This document shows, in pieces, positions 9,770-17,718 of a DNA stretch of 64,000 nucleotides. The position numbers and the translations under genes were made by a program. The DNA comes from Roseburia sp. GTDB lineage: Bacteria > Bacillota > Clostridia > Lachnospirales > Lachnospiraceae. Location of the stretch: NCBI GenBank assembly GCA_023664265.1, contig JAMPFV010000009.1, positions 1 to 64,000 of the forward strand. Reading direction: 5' to 3'. The first letter of the stretch is position 1, and each line of letters starts with the position of its first letter. Under the pieces are notes generated by a model, which had not been told where the DNA came from, searched no databases, and worked only from the letters and a program-made list of their open reading frames with translations.

Positions 9770-12352
9770 ATGAAACGAAAAACAAAGATAATCATTGCAG
9801 TGCTTTCCATTGCGCTGGTGGCCGGAGGAGCTTGGCTTGCAAATTATCTGATACGGTATCAGTTCTATGATGATTACAAGGACTATACCAAAGAGTATGC
9901 GTTTGAGTACGAGGAGAACGCGGCCGCGTTTACGCCGATTGCGGAGAGCAAAAGCGACGTGCCGGGCATGGCGCTTGTCTGTGAAAATGAGAACCTGAAG
10001 CTGTATACGAACACGGAGACTGCGGAGGTGGCGGTGTACGACAAGCGAAACGGCAAGACGGTTTACTCCAATCCGCAGGATGCGGACGAGGATGCCATCG
10101 CGAATCAGGTGCACAAGAATTACCTGAAATCGCAGTTGGTGGTGGATTATTTTAACACGGGCAGAACCTCCTCCACCTATGACTCCTATTCCGTGGGTGT
10201 GGCCAACGGTCAGGTGGAGGCGCAGGCGATGGAGAACGGGATCCGCTATATCTATGAGATCGGCGATACGAGCAGTCCGACCGGAATTGTGCCGGTGTAT
10301 ATCCGGCAGGAGCGGCTGCAGGAATTTATGTCCAGGATTGACGAGCGGGACGCGAGAAAGGCCATGAACAACTATGTGGAGAGTTCGATTGGGGACGGAT
10401 GGATGGAGCTGATGGAGTCCTCACAGAAGGGTGCGGGAACGCTGCGGAGACTGACAGGCTACTTTGAGGAGGCCGGCTACACACAGGAGGACTACGAGCA
10501 GGATATGATGGAGTCCGGTGTGGAGGGCGCGATGAATATTTCCTTTAAGCTCGCGCTGGAGTACCGTCTGGAGGACGAAAGCCTTGTCGTGACGCTTCCG
10601 ACGACCTCCATTGAGGAGCGCGGCGGCGGATACATCTACCGCGTACAGCTTCTGCGCTATATGGGCGCGGCGGGCACGGAGGAGGACGGCTACATGCTGG
10701 TCCCCAACGGCTCCGGTTCGCTGATTTACTTTAACAACGGGAAGACCTCCACGGAGGAGTACAGCCAGTTTATCTACGGCATTGACGCGCTTTCGATGGC
10801 CTACACGGTCATTGATATCGGCGAGGATATCCGGATGCCCCTCTACGGCATCAGCAGACCGGACAGCGGCGTCCTTGTGACGATCGAGGACGGGCAGTCG
10901 CTCGCGTCCATCACGGCGTCGGTTGCGGGCAGGGTCAACGAGTACAACTTTGTATATCCGACCTTCTCTCTGCGGGGAACGGACCGACTGTCCATGTTCG
11001 GCGCGACCGGAAACGAGGCGGAGCTGCCGATACTGGAGACGGACTATTATAAGACGGACTGCACGGTGCGCTACACGTTTCTGACGGAGGAGAACGCCTC
11101 CTACGCGGCGATGGCCAATTATCAGCGCAACCGCCTGATTGAGGAGGGGAAGCTGGCGCTAAACGGTGCGCAGGGCGATATCCCGTTCTACTATGACATT
11201 ATCGGCGGCGTGAAGCTGACCAATTATTTCCTTGGCGCGCAGTATCTGAGCGTGGAGCCGATGACCACCTTCGAGGAGGCCGGGAAAATCAGCGACGATT
11301 TGGCGGCGCAGGGCATCAGCAATCAGGTGATGAACCTCCAGGGGTGGAGCAACGGCGGCTATTACCATGACGTGCCGGATAAGATTAAGGTTATCGGAAA
11401 GCTTGGTGGCAAGAAGGGGCTGCAGGAGCTGAACGACACGCTGACGGTGAACGGCGGAAGGCTCTATGTGGATAACGCGATGCAGAAGGTGACCTATATC
11501 TCGAAGCGCTACAAGGACAACTATGAGAGTTCCCGCTATTATGGCGGCGGTTATATCGCAAGCTTCGGGCAGCTCAGCCCAATCAGCCTGCGCCAGACGG
11601 CTTCGCTGGGATATGAGGAGACGCTGTACGATTTGATGTCGCCCAAATTCCTTGTGCGCTATGTGGAGGAGTTTGTTGACGAGATGGAGAAGATTGACAA
11701 TGTCGGCATTTCCCTGCGGGATATGGGCGATAACCTGTATTCCGACAAGAAGCGGACGGAGGTCATCGACCGAAATCAGGCAATGTATATTCTGGAGGCT
11801 CAGCTCGAGAAGATTGACGGGCTTGGCAGATATATGATGGTGAGCGGCGGCAATGATTACACCTTCGCTTACGCGGACGACATTCTCAATGCGCCCATCA
11901 GCCACAATGACTACTTTATCTGCGACGAGGAGGTTCCGTTCTATGAGATACTGGTGCACGGCTGCATCAATTATACCGGAAAGCCGATTAATCTGAGCGA
12001 CGTGTACGACCGGACGGACATTGTCCTGCAATTGATTGAGAACGGCGCTTCTCCGCACTTTACCTTCACCTGGGAGGAGTCGAACCAGATGAAATATTCC
12101 GGACTGAACCGCTATTACGCGACGACCTACGCGAACTGGAAGGATGATGCGGTTGCGATTTACAACGAGGTGAACGAGGCGTTGAAGTATGTAAACGGCG
12201 CGACAATCACCGACCATCAAATTTGTGACGGCGGTGTCAGAAAAATCACCTACAGCAACGGCGTGACCTGTTATATCAACACTTCGGATACGGATGTGAC
12301 GGTGGACGGAAAGGTCATTGTGTCGAGAAGTTATGAAATGGAGGGGATTTAA
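9770..12352 (+). CDS. DUF5696-type membrane-anchored protein
   Basis: An 860-residue protein with one N-terminal membrane segment (about 7-26) and a large extracytoplasmic part. The order and sequence style (CENENLKLYTNTETAEVAVYDKRNG near the start, a glycosidase-like beta-alpha region after about residue 450, GGNDYTFAYADDILNAP near 690) match DUF5696 proteins, which usually occur beside YesL-like and CUT1 genes. The C-terminal half looks like a TIM-barrel glycoside hydrolase fold, but I do not recognise catalytic residues with confidence. A strong GAAGGGGGGAA site precedes the ATG, and the next permease gene starts one base after the stop codon. A role in glycan binding or cleavage is inference. 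Confidence 0.75.
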   Translation: MKRKTKIIIAVLSIALVAGGAWLANYLIRYQFYDDYKDYTKEYAFEYEENAAAFTPIAESKSDVPGMALVCENENLKLYTNTETAEVAVYDKRNGKTVYSNPQDADEDAIANQVHKNYLKSQLVVDYFNTGRTSSTYDSYSVGVANGQVEAQAMENGIRYIYEIGDTSSPTGIVPVYIRQERLQEFMSRIDERDARKAMNNYVESSIGDGWMELMESSQKGAGTLRRLTGYFEEAGYTQEDYEQDMMESGVEGAMNISFKLALEYRLEDESLVVTLPTTSIEERGGGYIYRVQLLRYMGAAGTEEDGYMLVPNGSGSLIYFNNGKTSTEEYSQFIYGIDALSMAYTVIDIGEDIRMPLYGISRPDSGVLVTIEDGQSLASITASVAGRVNEYNFVYPTFSLRGTDRLSMFGATGNEAELPILETDYYKTDCTVRYTFLTEENASYAAMANYQRNRLIEEGKLALNGAQGDIPFYYDIIGGVKLTNYFLGAQYLSVEPMTTFEEAGKISDDLAAQGISNQVMNLQGWSNGGYYHDVPDKIKVIGKLGGKKGLQELNDTLTVNGGRLYVDNAMQKVTYISKRYKDNYESSRYYGGGYIASFGQLSPISLRQTASLGYEETLYDLMSPKFLVRYVEEFVDEMEKIDNVGISLRDMGDNLYSDKKRTEVIDRNQAMYILEAQLEKIDGLGRYMMVSGGNDYTFAYADDILNAPISHNDYFICDEEVPFYEILVHGCINYTGKPINLSDVYDRTDIVLQLIENGASPHFTFTWEESNQMKYSGLNRYYATTYANWKDDAVAIYNEVNEALKYVNGATITDHQICDGGVRKITYSNGVTCYINTSDTDVTVDGKVIVSRSYEMEGI

Positions 12353-12353
12353 T

Positions 12354-13262
12354 ATGAAAAAGAAAAAAATGTCCCTCATGGCAAAGCGCAGCATTACGGG
12401 ATACCTGTTTATCCTGCCGTGGCTGGCCGGCTTTATCATATTTTATCTGAGAAGCCTGCTGATGACCGCGAACTTTTCCCTCTCGGAAATCACGGTGGCG
12501 GTCGGCGGCGGCTACAACACGAAGTTTGTCGGCTTGGAGAATTACCTCTTTGCGTTCCGCGCGCACGGGAGCTTCAAGCAGGTGCTGACGACCTCCGTCG
12601 GCAACATGCTGATCGACGTGCCGCTGATAACCTTTTTCAGCCTGCTGATGGCAATGCTGCTGAACAAGAAATTCAAAGGCAGGACGCTGGTAAGGGCAAT
12701 CTTCTTCCTGCCGGTGATCATGAACTCCGGAGCGATTACCGCGGCGATTGAGATGAGCCGTCAGATGCTCGCCGGAGGTCTGAGCGCCAGCAGCGCGGAG
12801 ATGGCGAGCGCGTCGAGCGGCGTCGGCATCTCGTACTATGTGCAGATGTTCGGAAATCTTGGTATTCCGAGAAACATTTTGGAGTACATCGTGGCGGCCG
12901 TGGAGCGCATCAATGACATTATCAGCGCGTCGGGCGTGCAGATTATCATCTTTATCGCAGCGCTGCAGTCCATCCCGGGCTCGATGTACGAGGTTGCAAA
13001 GATTGAGGGCGCGACTGCGTATGAGACCTTCTGGAAGGTGACCTTCCCGATGGTAATGCCGCACATTATCACCAATGTCGTGTATACGGTGGTGGATAAT
13101 TTTGCCGAATCGGAAATCGTGGAGATGGCGTATGACACAGCCTTCACGGAAATCAATTACGGGCTGAGCTCGGCGATGAGCCTGGTGAGCACTGCGATCG
13201 TATGCCTGATTTTGGTATTGGTATGCGGCTTTATCCAGAAGCGTACCTTCTATTATAACTAG
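12354..13262 (+). CDS. CUT1 ABC sugar transporter permease, second system (MalF/LplB type)
   Basis: 302 residues with six predicted membrane segments. The start at 12354 is chosen because GGAGGGGAT lies just upstream and the protein then opens with the usual MKKKK...RSITGYLFILPWLAGFIIFYL; the in-frame ATG at 12318 lies inside the DUF5696 gene. The EAA loop reads YEVAKIEGATAYETFWKVTFPMVMPH, about residues 210-235. The periplasmic loop between the early helices is longer than usual and rich in Ser, Ala and Gly (ASSAEMASASSG). It pairs with the next gene. Confidence 0.9.
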   Translation: MKKKKMSLMAKRSITGYLFILPWLAGFIIFYLRSLLMTANFSLSEITVAVGGGYNTKFVGLENYLFAFRAHGSFKQVLTTSVGNMLIDVPLITFFSLLMAMLLNKKFKGRTLVRAIFFLPVIMNSGAITAAIEMSRQMLAGGLSASSAEMASASSGVGISYYVQMFGNLGIPRNILEYIVAAVERINDIISASGVQIIIFIAALQSIPGSMYEVAKIEGATAYETFWKVTFPMVMPHIITNVVYTVVDNFAESEIVEMAYDTAFTEINYGLSSAMSLVSTAIVCLILVLVCGFIQKRTFYYN

Positions 13263-13277
13263 GAAAGGAGAACAGGC

Positions 13278-14231
13278 ATGAAAAAAGTATTATTAGCGGA
13301 GAATGACAGAAAAAAGGTCATGTCCACAGGCAAGAATTTCCTGTTTTCTCTTTTCAGGTTTATTGTTATCATCGGAATCTCGTATGTGATTTTGAGCCCC
13401 ATCATCGGCATTGTGTCCAGCTCTTTCTTCTCCAACGCGGACGTGTACAATCCGATGGTATACCTGCTTCCGCAGGCGCCGACAATGGAGCGCTACCGGC
13501 TGGCGATGGTGCGTCTGGATTATTGGCGGACGCTGGGAAGGACCTTGCTCTATTCCCTGTCGCTGATGGCGATACAGGTTGTGATCTGCTCCATGGTCGG
13601 GTACGGATTTGCAAGGTACAGCTTTCCACTCAAGAAGCTGCTGTTTGGCTGTGTGGTTGTGATGATTGTCATTCCGACGCACACTATCATGCTTCCGATT
13701 TATGTGACCTTTGCGAAGTTTGACCCGCTGGGGCTCTGCTCGCTGTTTACCGGATCCGCGAAGAACCTGCTGTCGTCGCCGGTGCCGATGTATATTATGA
13801 CGGCGCTTGGCTGCGGGCTCCGCTCCGGCTTGTATATCTATATTTTTAACCAGTTTTTCAGAGGGCTTCCCAAGGAGATTGAGGAGGCGGCCTTTGTGGA
13901 CGGCGCCGGTACATGGTACACGTACTTCCGTATCATGCTGGTGAACGCGATCCCTTCGGTTATCACTGTCGCCATATTTTCGATGGTCTGGCAGTATAAC
14001 GATACATTTTATTCCAAGCTGTTCCTAATCGATCAGAAAATTGTTATCAGCAAGAGGATTGCCTCCTTGCAGGCAACGATTTCCAACCTCGATAAGGTTC
14101 TCGACCCGACGATATCGCAGCTCTATGTGTATGCGGGCATCGTGCTGGTCATTCTGCCGATACTGATTGTCTATGTGGCATTGCAGAAGTATTTTATCGA
14201 GGGTGTTGAGCGAAGCGGTATTGTTGGATGA
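13278..14231 (+). CDS. CUT1 ABC sugar transporter permease, second system (MalG/LplC type)
   Basis: 317 residues with six predicted membrane segments. The EAA loop reads EEAAFVDGAGTWYTYFRIMLVNAIPS at about residues 202-228. GGAAAGGAG precedes the ATG by a good distance. This gene and the one before form the second permease pair of the operon, so the locus encodes two complete membrane channels but still no ATPase. It ends four bases into a possible ATG of the next frame, showing tight packing with the following lipoprotein gene. Confidence 0.9.
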   Translation: MKKVLLAENDRKKVMSTGKNFLFSLFRFIVIIGISYVILSPIIGIVSSSFFSNADVYNPMVYLLPQAPTMERYRLAMVRLDYWRTLGRTLLYSLSLMAIQVVICSMVGYGFARYSFPLKKLLFGCVVVMIVIPTHTIMLPIYVTFAKFDPLGLCSLFTGSAKNLLSSPVPMYIMTALGCGLRSGLYIYIFNQFFRGLPKEIEEAAFVDGAGTWYTYFRIMLVNAIPSVITVAIFSMVWQYNDTFYSKLFLIDQKIVISKRIASLQATISNLDKVLDPTISQLYVYAGIVLVILPILIVYVALQKYFIEGVERSGIVG

Positions 14232-14257
14232 CAAAAACAAAAAGGAGGATGAGAAAG

Positions 14258-16138
14258 TTGAAGGCAAAAAAATTGACGGCGCTTCTGCTGTCTGCGGCAA
14301 TGGGGGTTTCTCTCTGTGCATGTGGGGGAAGCGATACTCAGAACACAAGCGCTGATGTACCAGAGTCGCAGCAGACTTCGGAGGTAAGCACGGAGCAGGC
14401 GCAGACAGAGGCGAGTGAGGAGAAAGCGCCGGAGGCAGATGCAGCGCAGACGGGGGAGGTCAGTATTGACTTCGAGGACGGTCTGTTCGGCTTTGTCGGG
14501 AACGATAAGACGGTGAGCGGCGGTGCGGACGATTCCGTGTTCTCGGTGGAGGACTATAACGGCTCAAAGGCGCTGAAGGTGACGACACAGGGCAAGCTGC
14601 CATTTGTCGGGATTCAGGTGGACGCGCTTTTGGGGGAGAATGCTTCCAAGCTCAAGACAGTTGAGATGACGATCGGGACGGAGAACCCTGACGGGACATT
14701 CTACGCCTGCTCGGGTAATATTTACGGCCTTGTGGGTGCGGATAACACCAAGACAAACGAGGCGTGGTCCGTATATCTGGAGACCGGCAATCCCAAGATC
14801 GCAAGCTACACGGTTCCGGATGACCAGCCCTTTGGCGCGGGGAACCTGATTGTCGTCTCTCTGGAGACCGACAACGGCAAGGATAAGGGTGCGGCACAGG
14901 CCAACCTGTACATCGACAATATTATCTTTAAGGATGCGGGCGGCAGCGTGCTTCCGGTGGACACCTCCGCGGAGTTTACGGCGGTGAGCACGGATGTGGA
15001 CAGGTCCAACCTGTTTGCGGTGACAAAGGCCGTGAACTTTGAGGGCTTTACCTGCAGCGGAGACGGCTGGGCGCAGAACGGCTTTGACATGCCGCAGGAG
15101 ATTCTGGACGCGCTGGTACCGGGATCCGTGGTGGAGATTTCCTTCACCAGTGAGAACGGCGATCTGTGGATTGTCATGCCGGATGCGGCGGCAGGCTGGA
15201 TGCGCGTCGGCAACGGCGACAGTGATGTGTCCGCATATCTGAACAATGCCGGAAATATCGCGCAGATTACCTACGAGCAGCTTGCGGCCATCTGTGGGGA
15301 CGATGTGTCCACATGGGGCGCGAGGATGCAGTGTGAGGCGAGCGGCGCATGGGAGGTAAGCTCCGTGAAGGTCGGCATGAAGAGCAATCCGATTGCGGCG
15401 GCAGGCGCTGTGAACTTCGAGGGCTTTGCGTGCAGTGGAGACGGCTGGGCGCAGAATGGCTTTGACATGCCGCAGGAGATCCTGGACGCGCTGGTACCGG
15501 ATTCTGTAGTGGAGATTTCCTATAAGAGCGAGAACGGTGATCTGTGGCTCGTCATGCCGGACGCGGCGGCAGGCTGGATGCGTGTCGGCAACGGCGACAG
15601 TGATGTATACGCGGTCTGCGACGGAAGCAAGTGCTATGTGACCTATGAGCAGCTTGCGGCCATCTGTGGGGAGGATGTGTCCACATGGGGCGCGAGAATG
15701 CAGTGTGAGGCGAGTGGCGCATGGGAGGTTTACGGCGTGAAGGTCGGAAAGGCACAGGAGCTGAAGGCGCTGAATAAGTACACTCCGTTTGAGGGCTTTG
15801 CGTGCAGCGGGGACGGCTGGGCGCAGAACGGCTTTGACATGCCGCAGGAGATCTTGGACGCATTGGTTCCGGGCGCGGTCGTGCAGATTACCTACAAGAG
15901 TGAGAACGGCGATCTGTGGCTTGTCATGCCGGATGCGGCGGCAGGCTGGATGCGCGTCGGCAACGGTGACGGGGATGTGTATGCGTCCTGCACCGGAAGC
16001 GTCTGCCAGATTACTTATGAGCAGCTTGCGGCCATCTGCGGGGATGACGTGTCCGGATGGGGCGCGAGAATGCAGTGCGAGGCGAGCGGCGCATGGGAGG
16101 TTTACAGTGTTGTCGTAGGAGTTCCGGAGGCGGAATAG
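14258..16138 (+). CDS. Secreted lipoprotein with beta-sandwich domain and three near-identical 125-residue modules
   Basis: I do not recognise a named family. The TTG at 14258 is the best start: AAAGGAGG ends nine bases before it and the product opens with a clean lipoprotein signal (KAKKLTALLLSAAMG to LCACGG). The in-frame ATGs at 14228 and 14249 are less well placed. A Ser/Gln/Glu-rich linker follows, then a beta-rich domain (about 70-245) resembling carbohydrate-binding folds. Three tandem modules fill the rest, each with CSGDGWAQNGFDMPQEILDA, ENGDLW, MPDAAAGWMRVGNGD and WGARMQCEASGAWEV. It lies directly upstream of the second solute-binding protein, so glycan capture at the cell surface is a reasonable guess. 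The conserved Trp and Asp residues in each module would fit sugar binding. Confidence 0.72.
   Translation: MKAKKLTALLLSAAMGVSLCACGGSDTQNTSADVPESQQTSEVSTEQAQTEASEEKAPEADAAQTGEVSIDFEDGLFGFVGNDKTVSGGADDSVFSVEDYNGSKALKVTTQGKLPFVGIQVDALLGENASKLKTVEMTIGTENPDGTFYACSGNIYGLVGADNTKTNEAWSVYLETGNPKIASYTVPDDQPFGAGNLIVVSLETDNGKDKGAAQANLYIDNIIFKDAGGSVLPVDTSAEFTAVSTDVDRSNLFAVTKAVNFEGFTCSGDGWAQNGFDMPQEILDALVPGSVVEISFTSENGDLWIVMPDAAAGWMRVGNGDSDVSAYLNNAGNIAQITYEQLAAICGDDVSTWGARMQCEASGAWEVSSVKVGMKSNPIAAAGAVNFEGFACSGDGWAQNGFDMPQEILDALVPDSVVEISYKSENGDLWLVMPDAAAGWMRVGNGDSDVYAVCDGSKCYVTYEQLAAICGEDVSTWGARMQCEASGAWEVYGVKVGKAQELKALNKYTPFEGFACSGDGWAQNGFDMPQEILDALVPGAVVQITYKSENGDLWLVMPDAAAGWMRVGNGDGDVYASCTGSVCQITYEQLAAICGDDVSGWGARMQCEASGAWEVYSVVVGVPEAE
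15035..16117 (+). repeat. Three tandem in-frame repeats of about 375 bases
   Basis: Equivalent points (the Phe codon of the FEGF motif) fall at 15038, 15416 and 15788, so the periods are 378 and 372 bases. Long stretches are identical or nearly so at the DNA level, including silent positions, which points to recent duplication or gene conversion. The loop after VGNGD differs most between copies (SAYLNNAGNIAQ, YAVCDGSKCYV, YASCTGSVCQI); two of the three copies carry a Cys pair there, possibly a disulfide. Confidence 0.9.
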
Positions 16139-16160
16139 AGAGATAGGAGGAATGAGAGCA

Positions 16161-17573
16161 ATGAAAGGTTTAAAGAAGCTTTTGGCACTGGGATTGAGTG
16201 CAACTATGGTATTGGGGCTGGCCGCATGCGGCGGCAGCTCCGACGCACCCGCAAATAACGCATCGGACAGCTCGGCGAGTGCAAATAACACGGCTGCTGC
16301 GGATAACAGCAGCAGTAGCAGCACCGAGATAGAGCGTCCGACGGAGAAGCGCATTATCACAATCGGCACTTGGTATGACCACTATTACACGTCGGACCAC
16401 ACCAGCATCGAGGACAATCCGGATGTGACGGATGTGGAGATAGCGCAGATGCAGCTTGACAATATGCGCGCCATCGAGGAGAAGTACAATGTTGAGCTGC
16501 GCTTTGTCAACCTGACTTGGGACGGTACCATTGAGTCCATCAATACCTCCATCATGGCGGGGCAGCCGGACTGCGATATCTATGAGACGGACGTGCAGTT
16601 TGGCGTTCCGGCGGCCTTTAACGGCTATGCGGCGGCGCTGGAGGATTTCCTTCCGGCGGACGCGGATGTCCTGACGGACAAGCAGATTCTGAAGCCGCTG
16701 GACATCGGCACGGATAAGACCTATCTGTTCAAGGTGGTGTCCCTGGGCGACCAGCTCGGCGGATATCCTCTTGGCTTCAACATGGACATGATCAATGAGG
16801 CCGGCCTTGAGAATCCGCAGGATCTCTGGGACAGAGGCGAGTGGACATGGGATAAGTTCGAGGAGTACTGCATTGCCCTGACAAAGGATACGGACGGAGA
16901 CGGCGTGACGGATGTATACGGCTATGGCGGATGGTGGACGAACATGCTGGCAAACCTGCTGATGTCCAACGGCGCGACCATCGCGGCAGGCGCGACGGAG
17001 ACCCTGAGCAGTCCGGAGACCGGCGAGGTGCTGAACTATATCAACACGCTCTACAATGTTGACAAGTGCGCAAGACCTTGGGATCCGGATGATTGGGACA
17101 GCAACAATTCCTGCTATAAGACAGGCGAGATTTGCTTCTTCATCGCTCCCGCATGGACCATCACGCCGGATGAGCTGAACTTTGAGTTCGGCGTAGTGCC
17201 CTGGCCGGTAGGCCCCAACGGCAACAAGGACACCAACAATGGTATGGCGCTGGCCGGCAACGCGTACATGATCGCAAACGGCGTTGAGGATCCCGCGTTC
17301 GTATATCAGGTATTCGAGGATTGGAATAACTGGTACGACGGCGACACGGAGCTTCGCGACGACGTGGAGTGGTTCGAGAATCAGATGGTGACGGAGCGCA
17401 ATTACGAGTATCTGTTGGAGCTGGGGCAGAGAGAGCAGTTTGACCTGTGGCAGACGATTAGCGTTGAGAACTTTAACGTGATTGGTATGCTGGCGGGCGA
17501 GGTGACTCCCGCGCAGCTTCAGGAGCAGGCGAAGCAGGAATTCCAGACGGGATTGGATGCGTTCTTTAAGTAA
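16161..17573 (+). CDS. Extracellular solute-binding lipoprotein, family 1 (second CUT1 system)
   Basis: 470 residues. The ATG at 16161 is chosen because AGGAGG ends ten bases before it; the ATG at 16152 is too close. The signal reads MKGLKKLLALGLSATMVLGLAAC, with the lipidated Cys near residue 23, followed by a Ser/Asn/Ala-rich linker. The mature part has family-1 features (GQPDCDIYETDVQFG, WDRGEWTWDKFEEYC, DTDGDGVTDVYGYGG, the last resembling a calcium-binding loop). It is the last gene of the operon and is followed by a terminator. It is the likely binding protein for the permeases at 12354-14231. Aromatic-rich segments fit an oligosaccharide ligand, but the sugar is unknown. Confidence 0.9.
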   Translation: MKGLKKLLALGLSATMVLGLAACGGSSDAPANNASDSSASANNTAAADNSSSSSTEIERPTEKRIITIGTWYDHYYTSDHTSIEDNPDVTDVEIAQMQLDNMRAIEEKYNVELRFVNLTWDGTIESINTSIMAGQPDCDIYETDVQFGVPAAFNGYAAALEDFLPADADVLTDKQILKPLDIGTDKTYLFKVVSLGDQLGGYPLGFNMDMINEAGLENPQDLWDRGEWTWDKFEEYCIALTKDTDGDGVTDVYGYGGWWTNMLANLLMSNGATIAAGATETLSSPETGEVLNYINTLYNVDKCARPWDPDDWDSNNSCYKTGEICFFIAPAWTITPDELNFEFGVVPWPVGPNGNKDTNNGMALAGNAYMIANGVEDPAFVYQVFEDWNNWYDGDTELRDDVEWFENQMVTERNYEYLLELGQREQFDLWQTISVENFNVIGMLAGEVTPAQLQEQAKQEFQTGLDAFFK

Positions 17574-17593
17574 ACAGTGTCGTGCATTTTGCC

Positions 17594-17630
17594 AAAAGGA
17601 ACTCTTCGGGGAAACCCGAGGAGTTCTTTT
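17594..17630 (+). terminator. Rho-independent terminator of the sugar-transport operon
   Basis: AAAAGGAACTCTTCGGG pairs with CCCGAGGAGTTCTTTT around a GAAA loop, with one bulge and one G-T pair, ending in four T residues. It sits about 20 bases after the stop of the solute-binding protein. Confidence 0.88.
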
Positions 17631-17650
17631 GCGTTATGGGAATACGGCAA

Positions 17651-17678
17651 TTGATTTTTAGCGCAGAAAATGTATAAT
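17651..17678 (+). promoter_or_regulatory. Promoter of the hybrid histidine kinase gene
   Basis: TTGATT, a 16-base spacer and TATAAT, located right after the terminator and about 40 bases before the ATG at 17719. Confidence 0.75.
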
Positions 17679-17718
17679 AGAGATAGATTCAAACGGGAGA
17701 AAAGAGCGAGGGATTTCC

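Noticed and set aside
15035..16117. CRISPR-like or satellite repeats
   Set aside because: The repeats are in-frame coding modules of about 375 bases, not short repeats with spacers.
14564..16369. 601-codon minus-strand open frame across the three-module lipoprotein
   Set aside because: It mirrors the tandem repeats of the real gene and shows no family features; the plus strand has a lipoprotein signal and a good ribosome binding site.
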